Positions 25,996 to 34,079 of a stretch of DNA of 49,340 bases are shown piece by piece. Made by a program: the position numbers and the translations under genes. The notes beneath the pieces are model-generated. The model saw only the letters and a program-made list of their open reading frames with translations, was not told the origin of the DNA and did not search any database. This stretch comes from JAIDVZ01 sp964486285. Lineage in GTDB: Bacteria > Verrucomicrobiota > Verrucomicrobiia > Opitutales > JAIRKQ01. The stretch covers positions 1-49,340 of the forward strand of contig CAZALH010000007.1 of NCBI GenBank assembly GCA_964486285.1, in the 5' to 3' direction. How positions within the stretch are numbered: the stretch's first letter is position 1; each line of letters starts with the position of its first letter.

Positions 25996-26630
25996 AATTA
26001 AAATTTTACGACAAAAATTGGTCCGCTTTAGATGGGAAGAATTTTCCTGGAATAACGTTAATTGACCCTGACAAGAATAATGTTGCGCTACGCCAGTACT
26101 TGGTTTCCTTCGCGGCTAATTTAAGGCAAGGTGATGCCTGCACTAAAGATTATGGTGCAGTGAATGGCACTGGTAAGAAGCCATACAGACAAAAAGGAAC
26201 AGGAATGGCTCGTCATGGGTCAAAACGCAGTCCTATTTGGTCAGGTGGTGCTGTCGTTTTTGGTCCAAAACCAAGAGATTATTCTCAAAAAATTAATAAG
26301 AAATTAAAAATAGCGGCATTGGCAAAGGTTATATCTGAAAAGATTGTAACTCAGGATTTAACAGTTATTTCTGAATTTTGTGCAGATGTTCCAAAAACCC
26401 GAGAAATTGCCAAAAAGATCAGTAATGTTGCTCCGAATGGAAATGTTCTATTGATTTCAGACGTATTTTCAGAAAATTTTATACTTTCTACAAGAAATAT
26501 ACCAAATGTCTTCATGATAGATGCTCAATCGGTCAATGCTTACGATATTATACGTCATAAAAATATTATAGTATCCGAAAAAGCCTTACACATTCTATTA
26601 AATCGTGCCGGGTTAAGCGTAAAGGAGTAA
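25992..26630 (+). CDS. rplD: Ribosomal protein L4
   Basis: Exit-tunnel protein; in Gammaproteobacteria it also represses the S10 operon. 212 residues. The tunnel loop is visible as KKPYRQKGTGMARHGSKRSP (about 56-75). The start codon overlaps the rplC stop, implying translational coupling. Confidence 0.96.
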   Translation: MKLKFYDKNWSALDGKNFPGITLIDPDKNNVALRQYLVSFAANLRQGDACTKDYGAVNGTGKKPYRQKGTGMARHGSKRSPIWSGGAVVFGPKPRDYSQKINKKLKIAALAKVISEKIVTQDLTVISEFCADVPKTREIAKKISNVAPNGNVLLISDVFSENFILSTRNIPNVFMIDAQSVNAYDIIRHKNIIVSEKALHILLNRAGLSVKE

Positions 26631-26634
26631 TAAT

Positions 26635-26922
26635 ATGGATAATTTTGGAATATTGAAAGAATTGTTGTTAACCGAAAAGTCGAATTACTTATCTGCTGAT
26701 TTTAATAAATATACGTTCAAAGTATGCAAATGTGCTACTAAGCAAAGTATTGCTAAAGCAGTTGAAAATTTGTTCAAGGTTAAGGTGATTTCCGTGAATG
26801 TATTAAGAACAAGTAGCAAATCAAAACGTGCTCGTATACGCGGTGCGAAACCTGGCCGGATACAATCATTTAAAAAAGCTATAGTATCTCTAAAGCAGGG
26901 AGATAAAATTGAGGTAATATAA
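26635..26922 (+). CDS. rplW: Ribosomal protein L23
   Basis: Sits at the tunnel exit and is the docking site for SRP and trigger factor. 95 residues; LLTEKSNYLSADFNKYTFKV and the Lys-rich loop near 60-72 (SSKSKRARIRGAKPGR) fit the family. Starts four bases after rplD. Confidence 0.94.
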   Translation: MDNFGILKELLLTEKSNYLSADFNKYTFKVCKCATKQSIAKAVENLFKVKVISVNVLRTSSKSKRARIRGAKPGRIQSFKKAIVSLKQGDKIEVI

Positions 26923-26942
26923 AAAATTGGGAATTTTGTAAG

Positions 26943-27812
26943 ATGACAATAATAAAATCCAGGCCTTTAACTCCAGGACAGAGATTCTTGACAAGAATAA
27001 AAAATCAGGTCTCTCAAAACACACCAAACAAACAACTGATTGTAGCAGCGCGTAGAAGCAGTGGAAGAAATTGTTACGGCAGGGTAACCGTAAGGAGACG
27101 CGGTGGCGGACATAAGCAACAATTACGTATAATAGATTTCAGAAGAGAAAAATTTGACATACCGGCTACTGTGCAGTCAATTGAATATGATCCTAAAAGA
27201 TCTGCCAATATCGCATTGTTGGCTTACAAAGACGGAGAAAAAAGATACGTCTTGGCTACAAAATCAATGCAGGTAGGAAGCATAGTATATAATTATAATG
27301 AAAAAACAGATGATTTTTCAGATGGAGTATCTATGCCATTGAGGTACATTCCACAAGGTGTGTTTGTTCATTCCATAGAAATTGAGCCTGGAAGCGGAGC
27401 AAAACTTGTGCGTGCTGCTGGAACAAGTGCGCAATTGGTAGCTATTGAAAATGAAACAGCTACATTAAAAATGCCTAGTGGGGAAATTCGTTGCCTACAC
27501 GTTGATTGTCGAGCAACTATCGGGGTTATTGGAAATGATGAACATGGTAAAATTTCTTTAGGGAAAGCTGGTCGCAATCGTTGGCTTGGACGTCGCCCAC
27601 GTGTACGTGGTGTAGCTATGAACCCAGTTGATCACCCAATGGGTGGTGGTGAAGGAAAAACTTCAGGTGGCGGTCATCCTGTATCGCCATGGGGACAATT
27701 AGCTAAGGGTAAACCAACAAGAAGAAGATCTAAGACCTCAAATAAAATGATTCTTATACGTAGAAATGGTAGAAAAATGAGACAAGAGAGTAGTAGCAGC
27801 AATAGGATTTAA
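26943..27812 (+). CDS. rplB: Ribosomal protein L2
   Basis: Needed for subunit association and peptidyl transfer. 289 residues with GRVTVRRRGGGHKQ, GKAGRNRWLGRRPRVRG and NPVDHPMGGGEG, including the conserved His of that loop. The C-terminal tail is Ser/Asn-rich and slightly longer than in E. coli. Confidence 0.97.
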   Translation: MTIIKSRPLTPGQRFLTRIKNQVSQNTPNKQLIVAARRSSGRNCYGRVTVRRRGGGHKQQLRIIDFRREKFDIPATVQSIEYDPKRSANIALLAYKDGEKRYVLATKSMQVGSIVYNYNEKTDDFSDGVSMPLRYIPQGVFVHSIEIEPGSGAKLVRAAGTSAQLVAIENETATLKMPSGEIRCLHVDCRATIGVIGNDEHGKISLGKAGRNRWLGRRPRVRGVAMNPVDHPMGGGEGKTSGGGHPVSPWGQLAKGKPTRRRSKTSNKMILIRRNGRKMRQESSSSNRI

Positions 27813-27815
27813 TAT

Positions 27816-28088
27816 ATGACACGTTCTAAAAAGAAAGGATATTTTGTTGATGTTTGCTTGTTGGAAAAGGTTCTTGAAACACAGAAAAATAAATCAACTA
27901 AACCAATAAAAACATGGTCACGAAGATCAACTATTACACCAGATTTTGTGGGATTAACTTTTTTAGTGCACAATGGCAGAAAGTTTATTGACATTTATGT
28001 CACTGAAAACATGGTCGGACATAAGCTTGGTGAGTTTTCTCATACGCGAACCTTCAAAGGTCATAATCCTCATACTAAAAAGGCTTAA
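27816..28088 (+). CDS. rpsS: Ribosomal protein S19
   Basis: Small-subunit head protein contacting the A/P-site region. 90 residues, with TWSRRSTITPDFVGL and GHKLGEFSHTRTFKGH. The start is three bases after the rplB stop. Confidence 0.97.
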   Translation: MTRSKKKGYFVDVCLLEKVLETQKNKSTKPIKTWSRRSTITPDFVGLTFLVHNGRKFIDIYVTENMVGHKLGEFSHTRTFKGHNPHTKKA

Positions 28089-28105
28089 ATAAGGTAGATT
28101 TATAT

Positions 28106-28450
28106 ATGGAAGTAGAAGCAAAGTTGAAATATGCGCGTATGTCCGCAAAAAAAGTGCGAGACATAGCACGTGTTTTACGCGGGCGCAAGGTGCAAGATGC
28201 GTTATCATTTCTAAAATTTTCTCCACGTAAATCAGCACGTCTGATATATAAAACGATGTCCAGTGCAGTTGCTAACGCAGAAAATAACAATAATTTACTA
28301 TCAAATGATTTATTGGTTGATAACGTTATTGTCGAGGAAGGACCTGCTTTTAGACGATATACTCCAGCTGCTCGTGGATCTGCCCATCCTATTAGAAAAA
28401 GAACGAGTCATGTCAAAGTTATATTAAAACAAGCTCAGATTGGAAGGTAA
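28106..28450 (+). CDS. rplV: Ribosomal protein L22
   Basis: Lines the exit tunnel. 114 residues with the long beta-hairpin region EGPAFRRYTPAARGSA (about 76-91) and the end RKRTSHVKVIL, both typical. The tunnel-tip loop shows no insertion or deletion of the kind linked to macrolide resistance, as far as can be judged by eye. Confidence 0.96.
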   Translation: MEVEAKLKYARMSAKKVRDIARVLRGRKVQDALSFLKFSPRKSARLIYKTMSSAVANAENNNNLLSNDLLVDNVIVEEGPAFRRYTPAARGSAHPIRKRTSHVKVILKQAQIGR

Positions 28451-28455
28451 TTATT

Positions 28456-29085
28456 ATGGGACAAAAAGTCAATCCTATCGCTTTTAGGCTACCTATTAGA
28501 AGAGACTGGAAATCTCATTGGTTTGCAAATAAAAAAGATTTCCCAAAGTTTATAAGTGAAGATTTCAAGATTCGTAAATTTATAAAAGAAAAATTGAAAT
28601 ATGCTTCAATAGCGAGTATTGATATTGAACGTTCAGGGGATAAGATAAGAGTAAAGTTGCACACTCCACGTCCGGGAGTAGTTATAGGTGTAAAAGGTAA
28701 AGAATTGGAACGTCTAACAGATATGTTAAATACTTTAACAGGGCGTGATGTGCTTGTTGACGTTCAAGAAGTAAAAAAGCCTGACCTTAATGCTCAACTT
28801 GTTTCTGATAGTATTGCTGCTCAAATCGAACATAGAGTGCCATTTAGACGCGTGTTAAAAAAAGCGATACATACTACCATGAGTTTCGGAGCAAATGGAG
28901 TACGAGTAAGGTGTTCTGGACGGTTAGGTGGTGCTGAAATTGCCCGCAGTGAAGAACAACGAGCAGGAAGTATTCCTTTACACACTTTACGTGCCAATGT
29001 TGATTACGGATTTTCAGAAGCAAATACAGTGTATGGGAAAATTGGAATAAAGTGCTGGATTTGCAATAAGCAACCAGAAAAATAA
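28456..29085 (+). CDS. rpsC: Ribosomal protein S3
   Basis: mRNA entry-channel protein with helicase function, 209 residues. N-terminus MGQKVNPIAFRLPIRRDWKS, KH domain RPGVVIGVKGKELE (about 73-86), and C-terminal domain ending with GKIGIKCWI. The DWKSHWFANKKDF stretch resembles PVC-type S3 sequences as I recall them. Confidence 0.97.
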   Translation: MGQKVNPIAFRLPIRRDWKSHWFANKKDFPKFISEDFKIRKFIKEKLKYASIASIDIERSGDKIRVKLHTPRPGVVIGVKGKELERLTDMLNTLTGRDVLVDVQEVKKPDLNAQLVSDSIAAQIEHRVPFRRVLKKAIHTTMSFGANGVRVRCSGRLGGAEIARSEEQRAGSIPLHTLRANVDYGFSEANTVYGKIGIKCWICNKQPEK

Positions 29086-29106
29086 TAATTTGTTCAAGGT
29101 ATCAAA

Positions 29107-29535
29107 ATGAGCGGTTTATTACCATCAAAAACGAAATATAGGAAGGTACAAAAGGGAAGGAATCGTGGTAATGCCAAAGGTGGCGACTCGATCGCTTTCG
29201 GTGATTTTGCTATTCAAGCACTTGAACGTGGCAAAATGTCATCTTCTCAATTAGAAGCTGCACGTGTCGCTATTAATCGTCATCTTAAGCGTAAAGGTAA
29301 AATGTGGATGCGTGTATTCCCTAATAAACCAATAACTAAAAAACCAGCTGAAACTCGTATGGGGAAAGGGAAAGGTCCTGTAGAGTATTGGGTAGCACAA
29401 GTAAAACCAGGAAATATTTTATTTGAAATATCTGGTGTCTCATTGACAATTGCCAGAGAGGCTATGCGTCTTGCTGATGGAAAGATTCCTGTACATTGCA
29501 GATTTATAAGTCGCGAAGAACAAAACACTTATTAA
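29107..29535 (+). CDS. rplP: Ribosomal protein L16
   Basis: Lies beside the A site and helps position tRNA. 142 residues; the signature MWMRVFPNKPITKKPAETRM and GKGKGPVEYWVA is clear. The rpmC start follows its stop by eight bases. Confidence 0.97.
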   Translation: MSGLLPSKTKYRKVQKGRNRGNAKGGDSIAFGDFAIQALERGKMSSSQLEAARVAINRHLKRKGKMWMRVFPNKPITKKPAETRMGKGKGPVEYWVAQVKPGNILFEISGVSLTIAREAMRLADGKIPVHCRFISREEQNTY

Positions 29536-29543
29536 ATATTACG

Positions 29544-29735
29544 ATGAAAAATAATGAATTTAAAGAGATGTCAATATCGGAACTTGAAAGCAAGGAACGT
29601 GAGTTGCGCAATGAATTAGAAATGTTAAACTTAAAAAAGAACGTTAGTCAAGTAACGCAGCATCACAAGTTTTCAGAGATCCGAAAAAATATAGCACGTA
29701 TCCTTACAGCGAAAAATTCAGTTCGACAACAATAG
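29544..29735 (+). CDS. rpmC: Ribosomal protein L29
   Basis: Two-helix tunnel-exit protein, 63 residues from the ATG at 29544. A longer reading frame from 29496 would overlap rplP by 40 bases and adds nothing typical of the family. An ATG at 29568 (MSISELESKERELRNEL) is an alternative. The first helix and the C-terminal pattern HHKFSEIRKNIARILT match L29. Confidence 0.9.
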   Translation: MKNNEFKEMSISELESKERELRNELEMLNLKKNVSQVTQHHKFSEIRKNIARILTAKNSVRQQ

Positions 29736-29753
29736 CATATATGCAAGGTAAGT

Positions 29754-30023
29754 ATGGTAGAAAGAAATAGTAGAAAAGTTTTAACTGGAAAAGTTATCAG
29801 TCGTTCGGGTAATAAAACAGTAAAAGTATCTTACTCATATAAAATTCCACATGCTTTATATAAGAAAGAGATTAAACGTAAAACTGTCATTCACGTTCAT
29901 GATGCCGATAACAAATGTCAAATTGGCGACACTGTAGAAGTTATGGAAACTCGTCCACTAAGTAAATTAAAGCGCTGGAGATTGAATAAAATTATAAATA
30001 CAGCTCAAGGTATTAATGAATAG
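29754..30023 (+). CDS. rpsQ: Ribosomal protein S17
   Basis: Primary 16S rRNA binder with an OB fold. 89 residues: RKVLTGKVISRSGNKTVKV, then GDTVEVMETRPLSKLKRW, the family's C-terminal signature. Preceded by CAAGGTAAGT. Confidence 0.95.
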   Translation: MVERNSRKVLTGKVISRSGNKTVKVSYSYKIPHALYKKEIKRKTVIHVHDADNKCQIGDTVEVMETRPLSKLKRWRLNKIINTAQGINE

Positions 30024-30066
30024 AATATTCTATACTAAAGTAACGCAGTAAAATGGAGATTTAAGA

Positions 30067-30432
30067 ATGTTACAACAAGAAAGTATATTACAAGTAGCAG
30101 ATAATACAGGAGCTAAACAAGTAAAAATGATCAGAAGGCTCGGGCAAATAAAAAGAACAGCTACAGTTGGTGATATCATTGTCTGCAGCGTAAGGAAAAG
30201 TACTCCCGAAGCAACAATCAAGAAAGGAAGTGTTGTACAAGCCGTTATAGTAAGAAGTAAATATCCTATTCGTCGTTCTGACGGTAGTTATTTACGTTTT
30301 GATTCTAATGCTTGCGTGATCATAGATGATAAAAAAAATCCGCGCGGTACTCGTATTTTTGGTCCAATTGCACGTGAACTAAAACAAAAAAATTTTACAA
30401 AAATTTTATCATTAGCACCGGAGGTCATTTAA
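30067..30432 (+). CDS. rplN: Ribosomal protein L14
   Basis: 50S interface protein that binds silencing factor RsfS and contacts 16S rRNA. 121 residues, beginning MLQQESILQVADNTGAKQ, with YLRFDSNACVIID and GTRIFGPIARELK. The stop overlaps the rplX start by one base. Confidence 0.97.
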   Translation: MLQQESILQVADNTGAKQVKMIRRLGQIKRTATVGDIIVCSVRKSTPEATIKKGSVVQAVIVRSKYPIRRSDGSYLRFDSNACVIIDDKKNPRGTRIFGPIARELKQKNFTKILSLAPEVI

Positions 30433-30686
30433 TGAAAATGAAACTAAAAAGAAATGATGATGTCATAGTGTTAAATGGAGACCACAAAGGAAAATCCGGG
30501 AAAATATTGCGTGTTCTACGCGATAAATCTAAAGTTGTTGTAGAAGGTGTAGCGCTTGCTAAGAAACATATAAAGAAATCCCAACAACATCCAGAAGGTG
30601 CGATCATTGAAATGGAACAACCGATACATTATTCTAATGTAATGTTAAAGTCAAAGTATGATGCAAAACATCAATTAAATAAATAA
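30432..30686 (+). CDS. rplX: Ribosomal protein L24
   Basis: Assembly-initiating 50S protein with a KOW domain. 84 residues: KLKRNDDVIVLNGDHKGKSG, then the conserved EGVALAKKHIKKSQQHPEG. Shorter at the C-terminus than E. coli L24 (104), as in many bacteria. Translation is probably coupled to rplN (TAATG). Confidence 0.93.
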   Translation: MKMKLKRNDDVIVLNGDHKGKSGKILRVLRDKSKVVVEGVALAKKHIKKSQQHPEGAIIEMEQPIHYSNVMLKSKYDAKHQLNK

Positions 30687-30724
30687 AAACGTCTTGACTT
30701 CATAAAACGAAAAATCTTTTTTAA

Positions 30725-30741
30725 GGAAGGCAGTGATGTAG
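30725..30741 (+). promoter_or_regulatory. Shine-Dalgarno plus in-frame AUG-UAG start-stop ahead of rplE
   Basis: GGAAGG (30725-30730) is followed after five bases by ATG (30736-30738) and immediately by TAG (30739-30741). This ATG is in frame with, and 13 codons before, the rplE ATG at 30775, which has no ribosome site of its own. A TAGGT/ACCTA stem (30739-30755) overlaps the stop. It looks either like a minimal start-stop element feeding ribosomes to rplE or like a former start killed by a nonsense change. Confidence 0.45.
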
Positions 30742-30774
30742 GTAACTTTAACCTATTCCAGCGAAATAAAAAAT

Positions 30775-31323
30775 ATGAATGAACCATTTTTGAAAAGTTT
30801 ATATAAAGAGCAAATTATTCCTAGCCTCATTAAAGAGTTAGGATATAAAAATGTTTTTTGTGTTCCTAAGATAGAAAAAATAGTTATCAATTCCGCTATA
30901 AGTTCCGATAGCGACAAGACACAAGCACAGGAAGTGCAAAATGAAATTTCTTTAATCGCTGGACAAAAGGCTGTATTAACAAAAGCGAAAAAAAGTATAT
31001 CAAATTTTAAGCTACGTCAGGGGATGCCAGTAGGTGCAAAAGTTACGTTACGTGGACGCAATATGTATGAGTTTTTGTTAAAATTTATTTCTATAGCGCT
31101 ACCGAAAATACGTGATTTTCGTGGCATTTCTAATAAGTTTGACGGAAGAGGAAACTATACCATTGGAATTAATGATTACACTATCTTCCCAGAAATTACG
31201 ATTGATCGTGATAAAAAAGTCATAGGAATGGATATAACTTTTGTGACAACTGCAAAAACTGACAAAGAAGGTCATATCCTACTATCAAAATTTGGTATGC
31301 CGTTTAGGAGAAAACAACAATAA
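30775..31323 (+). CDS. rplE: Ribosomal protein L5
   Basis: Binds 5S rRNA and the P-site tRNA. 182 residues with NEISLIAGQKAVLTKAKKSI, FKLRQGMPVGAKVTLRG and GNYTIGINDYTIFPEI. The start at 30775 gives a normal length. It follows the longest gap in the block (88 bases), where a strong ribosome site is used for an ATG-TAG instead, so initiation here may be by re-initiation. Confidence 0.95.
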   Translation: MNEPFLKSLYKEQIIPSLIKELGYKNVFCVPKIEKIVINSAISSDSDKTQAQEVQNEISLIAGQKAVLTKAKKSISNFKLRQGMPVGAKVTLRGRNMYEFLLKFISIALPKIRDFRGISNKFDGRGNYTIGINDYTIFPEITIDRDKKVIGMDITFVTTAKTDKEGHILLSKFGMPFRRKQQ

Positions 31324-31355
31324 GGGAGCAAGATATATAAGATAGGACAATTTGT

Positions 31356-31661
31356 ATGGCTAAAAAATCATCAATAGCTAGAAACAAAAAGAGAGCAGCT
31401 TTAGTAGCTAAATATGAAGTTCAAAGAAAGGCTCTAAAGAAGCAACTACTTGATACTACACTAACAGATGAACAATATTGGGATGCTCAAAAAAAACTAG
31501 CAAAACTCCCAAGAAATTCTTCACCGATTAGAGTACGTAATCGTTGCGCAATTACTGGGCGTTCACGTGGATATCATCGCTGGTTTGGATTGTCCAGGAT
31601 ACAGTTGCGTGAAATGATAGCTTTTGGAGAAATTCCTGGCGTAACAAAATCATCATGGTAA
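31356..31661 (+). CDS. rpsN: Ribosomal protein S14 (zinc-independent long form)
   Basis: Small-subunit head protein, 101 residues. This is the long C-minus type: the CxxC zinc pairs of the short form are absent and the middle helix insert is present. The core LPRNSSPIRVRNRCAITGR and the end GEIPGVTKSSW are diagnostic. The ending resembles PVC and proteobacterial S14. Confidence 0.97.
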   Translation: MAKKSSIARNKKRAALVAKYEVQRKALKKQLLDTTLTDEQYWDAQKKLAKLPRNSSPIRVRNRCAITGRSRGYHRWFGLSRIQLREMIAFGEIPGVTKSSW

Positions 31662-31682
31662 AAAATAAAACGGAGAGAAGTT

Positions 31683-32072
31683 ATGGATATTGTAAGTGAT
31701 TTTATTACACACATAAGGAATAGTAGCGCAGCCAATAAATATACTTGCACTTTTCGCTGGTCTCGACTTTTAGAGGGTATTGCTCAAGTGTTACAAGAAA
31801 ATGGCCTAATTAGTAGTTTTGAAAAAGTTGACGCCAAAAACAATAGGTTCGATTTAAAAATCAATTTGAAATATGTTAATACGATTCCCGCGATTAACGA
31901 AATACGTAGCGTTAGCACTCCAGGATGTCGCAAATATTGCAAAGCTAAAGATATTCCTAGTGTTTTGAGCGGCATAGGTGTAGTTATAATGTCTACTTCT
32001 CGTGGTGTTATGTCAGGTTTTAAAGCTGCAAAATCTGGCGTAGGTGGTGAAATTTTATGTTACGTTTGGTAA
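31683..32072 (+). CDS. rpsH: Ribosomal protein S8
   Basis: Key 16S rRNA central-domain binder and, in E. coli, the spc operon repressor. 129 residues. The C-terminal signature is seen as IMSTSRGVMSGFKAAKSGVG (family STSKGVMTD...A). Good site ACGGAGAGAAG precedes the ATG. Confidence 0.95.
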   Translation: MDIVSDFITHIRNSSAANKYTCTFRWSRLLEGIAQVLQENGLISSFEKVDAKNNRFDLKINLKYVNTIPAINEIRSVSTPGCRKYCKAKDIPSVLSGIGVVIMSTSRGVMSGFKAAKSGVGGEILCYVW

Positions 32073-32085
32073 TTAATGGTTGATT

Positions 32086-32628
32086 ATGAGTAGAATAGGA
32101 AAATTACCGATAAGAATCCCGGCAAATGTGAAAGTTTCTATAAATGGGCCTGTTGTTACGGTGGAAGGGCCAATTGGGAAGAATGAAAAGACATTTGATG
32201 ATTCTGTTTTTATTAAAAGCAACGGTGAAGAGGTTTTAGTTTCTCCAGCTGATATAAATAATGAACATTCTTTAATGATGCATGGTACTGTTAGGTCAAT
32301 CATAGCATCCATGGTTGCTGGAGTAACTGCAGGATATAAAAAAGAGCTGGAAATTAATGGGGTCGGGTTCAAAGCTACTCTCAAGGGAGAAGTGTTAGAT
32401 CTAGATCTTGGGTTCTCACATGAGATTCTTTATAAACTTCCTAAAGGAGTGAAAGTTGAAGTTGATCAAACTGGTACAAAGCTATCAGTTTCGGGGGTAG
32501 ACAAACAAGTTGTAGGGCAGGTTGCCGCCAATATAAAATCTTATTACCCTATTGAACCATATAAAGGTAAAGGAGTTCACATTATTGGTGAATTTGTACG
32601 GAGAAAAGAAGGAAAGAAAACTGCTTAA
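32086..32628 (+). CDS. rplF: Ribosomal protein L6
   Basis: Lies near the sarcin-ricin loop and factor-binding site. The start ATG at 32086 gives 180 residues beginning MSRIGKLPIRIP, the usual N-terminus; an upstream in-frame TTG at 32080 is less likely. The C-terminal KSYYPIEPYKGKGVHI and the basic end RRKEGKKTA are typical. Confidence 0.96.
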   Translation: MSRIGKLPIRIPANVKVSINGPVVTVEGPIGKNEKTFDDSVFIKSNGEEVLVSPADINNEHSLMMHGTVRSIIASMVAGVTAGYKKELEINGVGFKATLKGEVLDLDLGFSHEILYKLPKGVKVEVDQTGTKLSVSGVDKQVVGQVAANIKSYYPIEPYKGKGVHIIGEFVRRKEGKKTA

Positions 32629-32658
32629 GGGTAATTAATTTTTAAATTAAAAAACAAT

Positions 32659-33021
32659 ATGCAATTAAAACAAAAAATAAAGTTGCGAGAAAAAAGAAAA
32701 GCTAGAGTGCGTAAAGGAATACATGGCACTCCAGATAGATTACGTTTGTCTGTTCATTTTTCAGCAAAGCATATATATGCTCAGTGTGTTGATGATGATA
32801 GTCGTCGAACCATTGTTTTTCTTTCAACCTTAGATAAGGTTTGTCGTGAAAAAAAGTTAATAGCTAACAGCGCAGGAGCAAGTGAATTAGGAAAATTATT
32901 TGGAGATAAGGCTGCGTCAGCAGGTATAAAATCTGTCGTTTTTGATCGTGGAGGACGCAGATACCATGGCTGCGTTAAAGCATTTGCAGATGCAGTACGA
33001 GCAAGCGGACTAGAATTTTAA
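32659..33021 (+). CDS. rplR: Ribosomal protein L18
   Basis: 5S rRNA-binding protein, 120 residues, with the basic N-terminus REKRKARVRKGIHGTPDRLR and the end FDRGGRRYHGCVKAFADAVR. The gap before it (30 bases) shows no clear ribosome site. Confidence 0.96.
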   Translation: MQLKQKIKLREKRKARVRKGIHGTPDRLRLSVHFSAKHIYAQCVDDDSRRTIVFLSTLDKVCREKKLIANSAGASELGKLFGDKAASAGIKSVVFDRGGRRYHGCVKAFADAVRASGLEF

Positions 33022-33037
33022 TAAGTGATCTTTTTTT

Positions 33038-33592
33038 ATGAGTGATTCAAAAAAATTTGATAAACCTGAAGGGAATAAGAAACGCAAGGAACGCGTCGTG
33101 ATAAAAAATGATAAAGAAACAACCCTTCAAGAAAAAGTGGTTCACATTAATAGGTGTGCTAAGGTTGTAAAAGGTGGGCGTCGTTTTGGGTTTTCTGCGT
33201 TAGTTGTTGTAGGGAATCAAGCAGGAAGAATCGGAATCGGGTATGGAAAAGCAAAAGAAGTTCCTGATGCTATAAAAAAAGGAACTGAACGTGCTAAAAA
33301 GAATATGATGTCTTTCAATATTAAGGAAAACACTGTCCCTCATATGGCAATTGGAGTATCTGATGGAGGACGTGTATTGCTTAAACCTGCTAGCCCAGGA
33401 ACCGGTGTTATCGCTGGCGGTGGAGTTCGTGCAGTATTAGAAACATTAGGAATTAAGGATGTTTTAACAAAATCCCTAGGATCAAAGAATCCTTTTTCTG
33501 TAGTACGAGCAACTATTAATGCACTACGTCAAATGCGAATGTATGAACAAGTAAAAGAATCACGATTATCACGTGGTGATGAATTAAATTAA
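33038..33592 (+). CDS. rpsE: Ribosomal protein S5
   Basis: Lies at the mRNA entry channel and affects decoding fidelity. 184 residues: a charged N-terminal extension (about 25 residues), then VVKGGRRFGFSALVVVGN, GIGYGKAKEVP and LGSKNPFSVVRAT. Followed directly by rplO: the rpmD (L30) gene usually between them is absent. Confidence 0.96.
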   Translation: MSDSKKFDKPEGNKKRKERVVIKNDKETTLQEKVVHINRCAKVVKGGRRFGFSALVVVGNQAGRIGIGYGKAKEVPDAIKKGTERAKKNMMSFNIKENTVPHMAIGVSDGGRVLLKPASPGTGVIAGGGVRAVLETLGIKDVLTKSLGSKNPFSVVRATINALRQMRMYEQVKESRLSRGDELN

Positions 33593-33614
33593 TAACAATT
33601 AATACATTTAAGAA

Positions 33615-34070
33615 ATGAATCTCAATAATTTACCTAAATTACGTGCTTATTCTAAATCATCTAAGCGTCGCGGGAAAGGAGTTGGCAGCGGGAACGGAAA
33701 GACAGCTGGTCGTGGCCACAAGGGAGGTAAAGCAAGGTCAGGGTATTCTCCAGCACCATGCTGTAGTGGTATACCATTTTACCGTCATTTCCCGATAAGA
33801 GGATTTTCAAATTTCGCTTTTAGAACGGAATATTCTGTAATAAATCTTTCAGATATTAAAGACATAACTTCGGGTACGTTAGATAAAAAATTTTTCTTTG
33901 AACACGGGTTAATTCGTTCAGAACGTTGTTTAGTTAAAATATTGGGCAGCTATAAATTTAAAGAACCAGTTAATGTTATTGCAGATAAATTCTCAGCTAG
34001 TGCACGTGAAGCAATAGAAAAATCTGGAGGGAACGCAATTGAACTAGCTGTTAAAATAGAAGGGGATTAA
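33615..34070 (+). CDS. rplO: Ribosomal protein L15
   Basis: Late-assembly 50S protein. 151 residues with the glycine/lysine-rich start KRRGKGVGSGNGKTAGRGHK and PFYRHFPIRGFSN. The C-terminal SAREAIEKSGGNAIEL fits. Sits nine bases before secY, the conserved order. Confidence 0.96.
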   Translation: MNLNNLPKLRAYSKSSKRRGKGVGSGNGKTAGRGHKGGKARSGYSPAPCCSGIPFYRHFPIRGFSNFAFRTEYSVINLSDIKDITSGTLDKKFFFEHGLIRSERCLVKILGSYKFKEPVNVIADKFSASAREAIEKSGGNAIELAVKIEGD

Positions 34071-34079
34071 TCAAACGTA

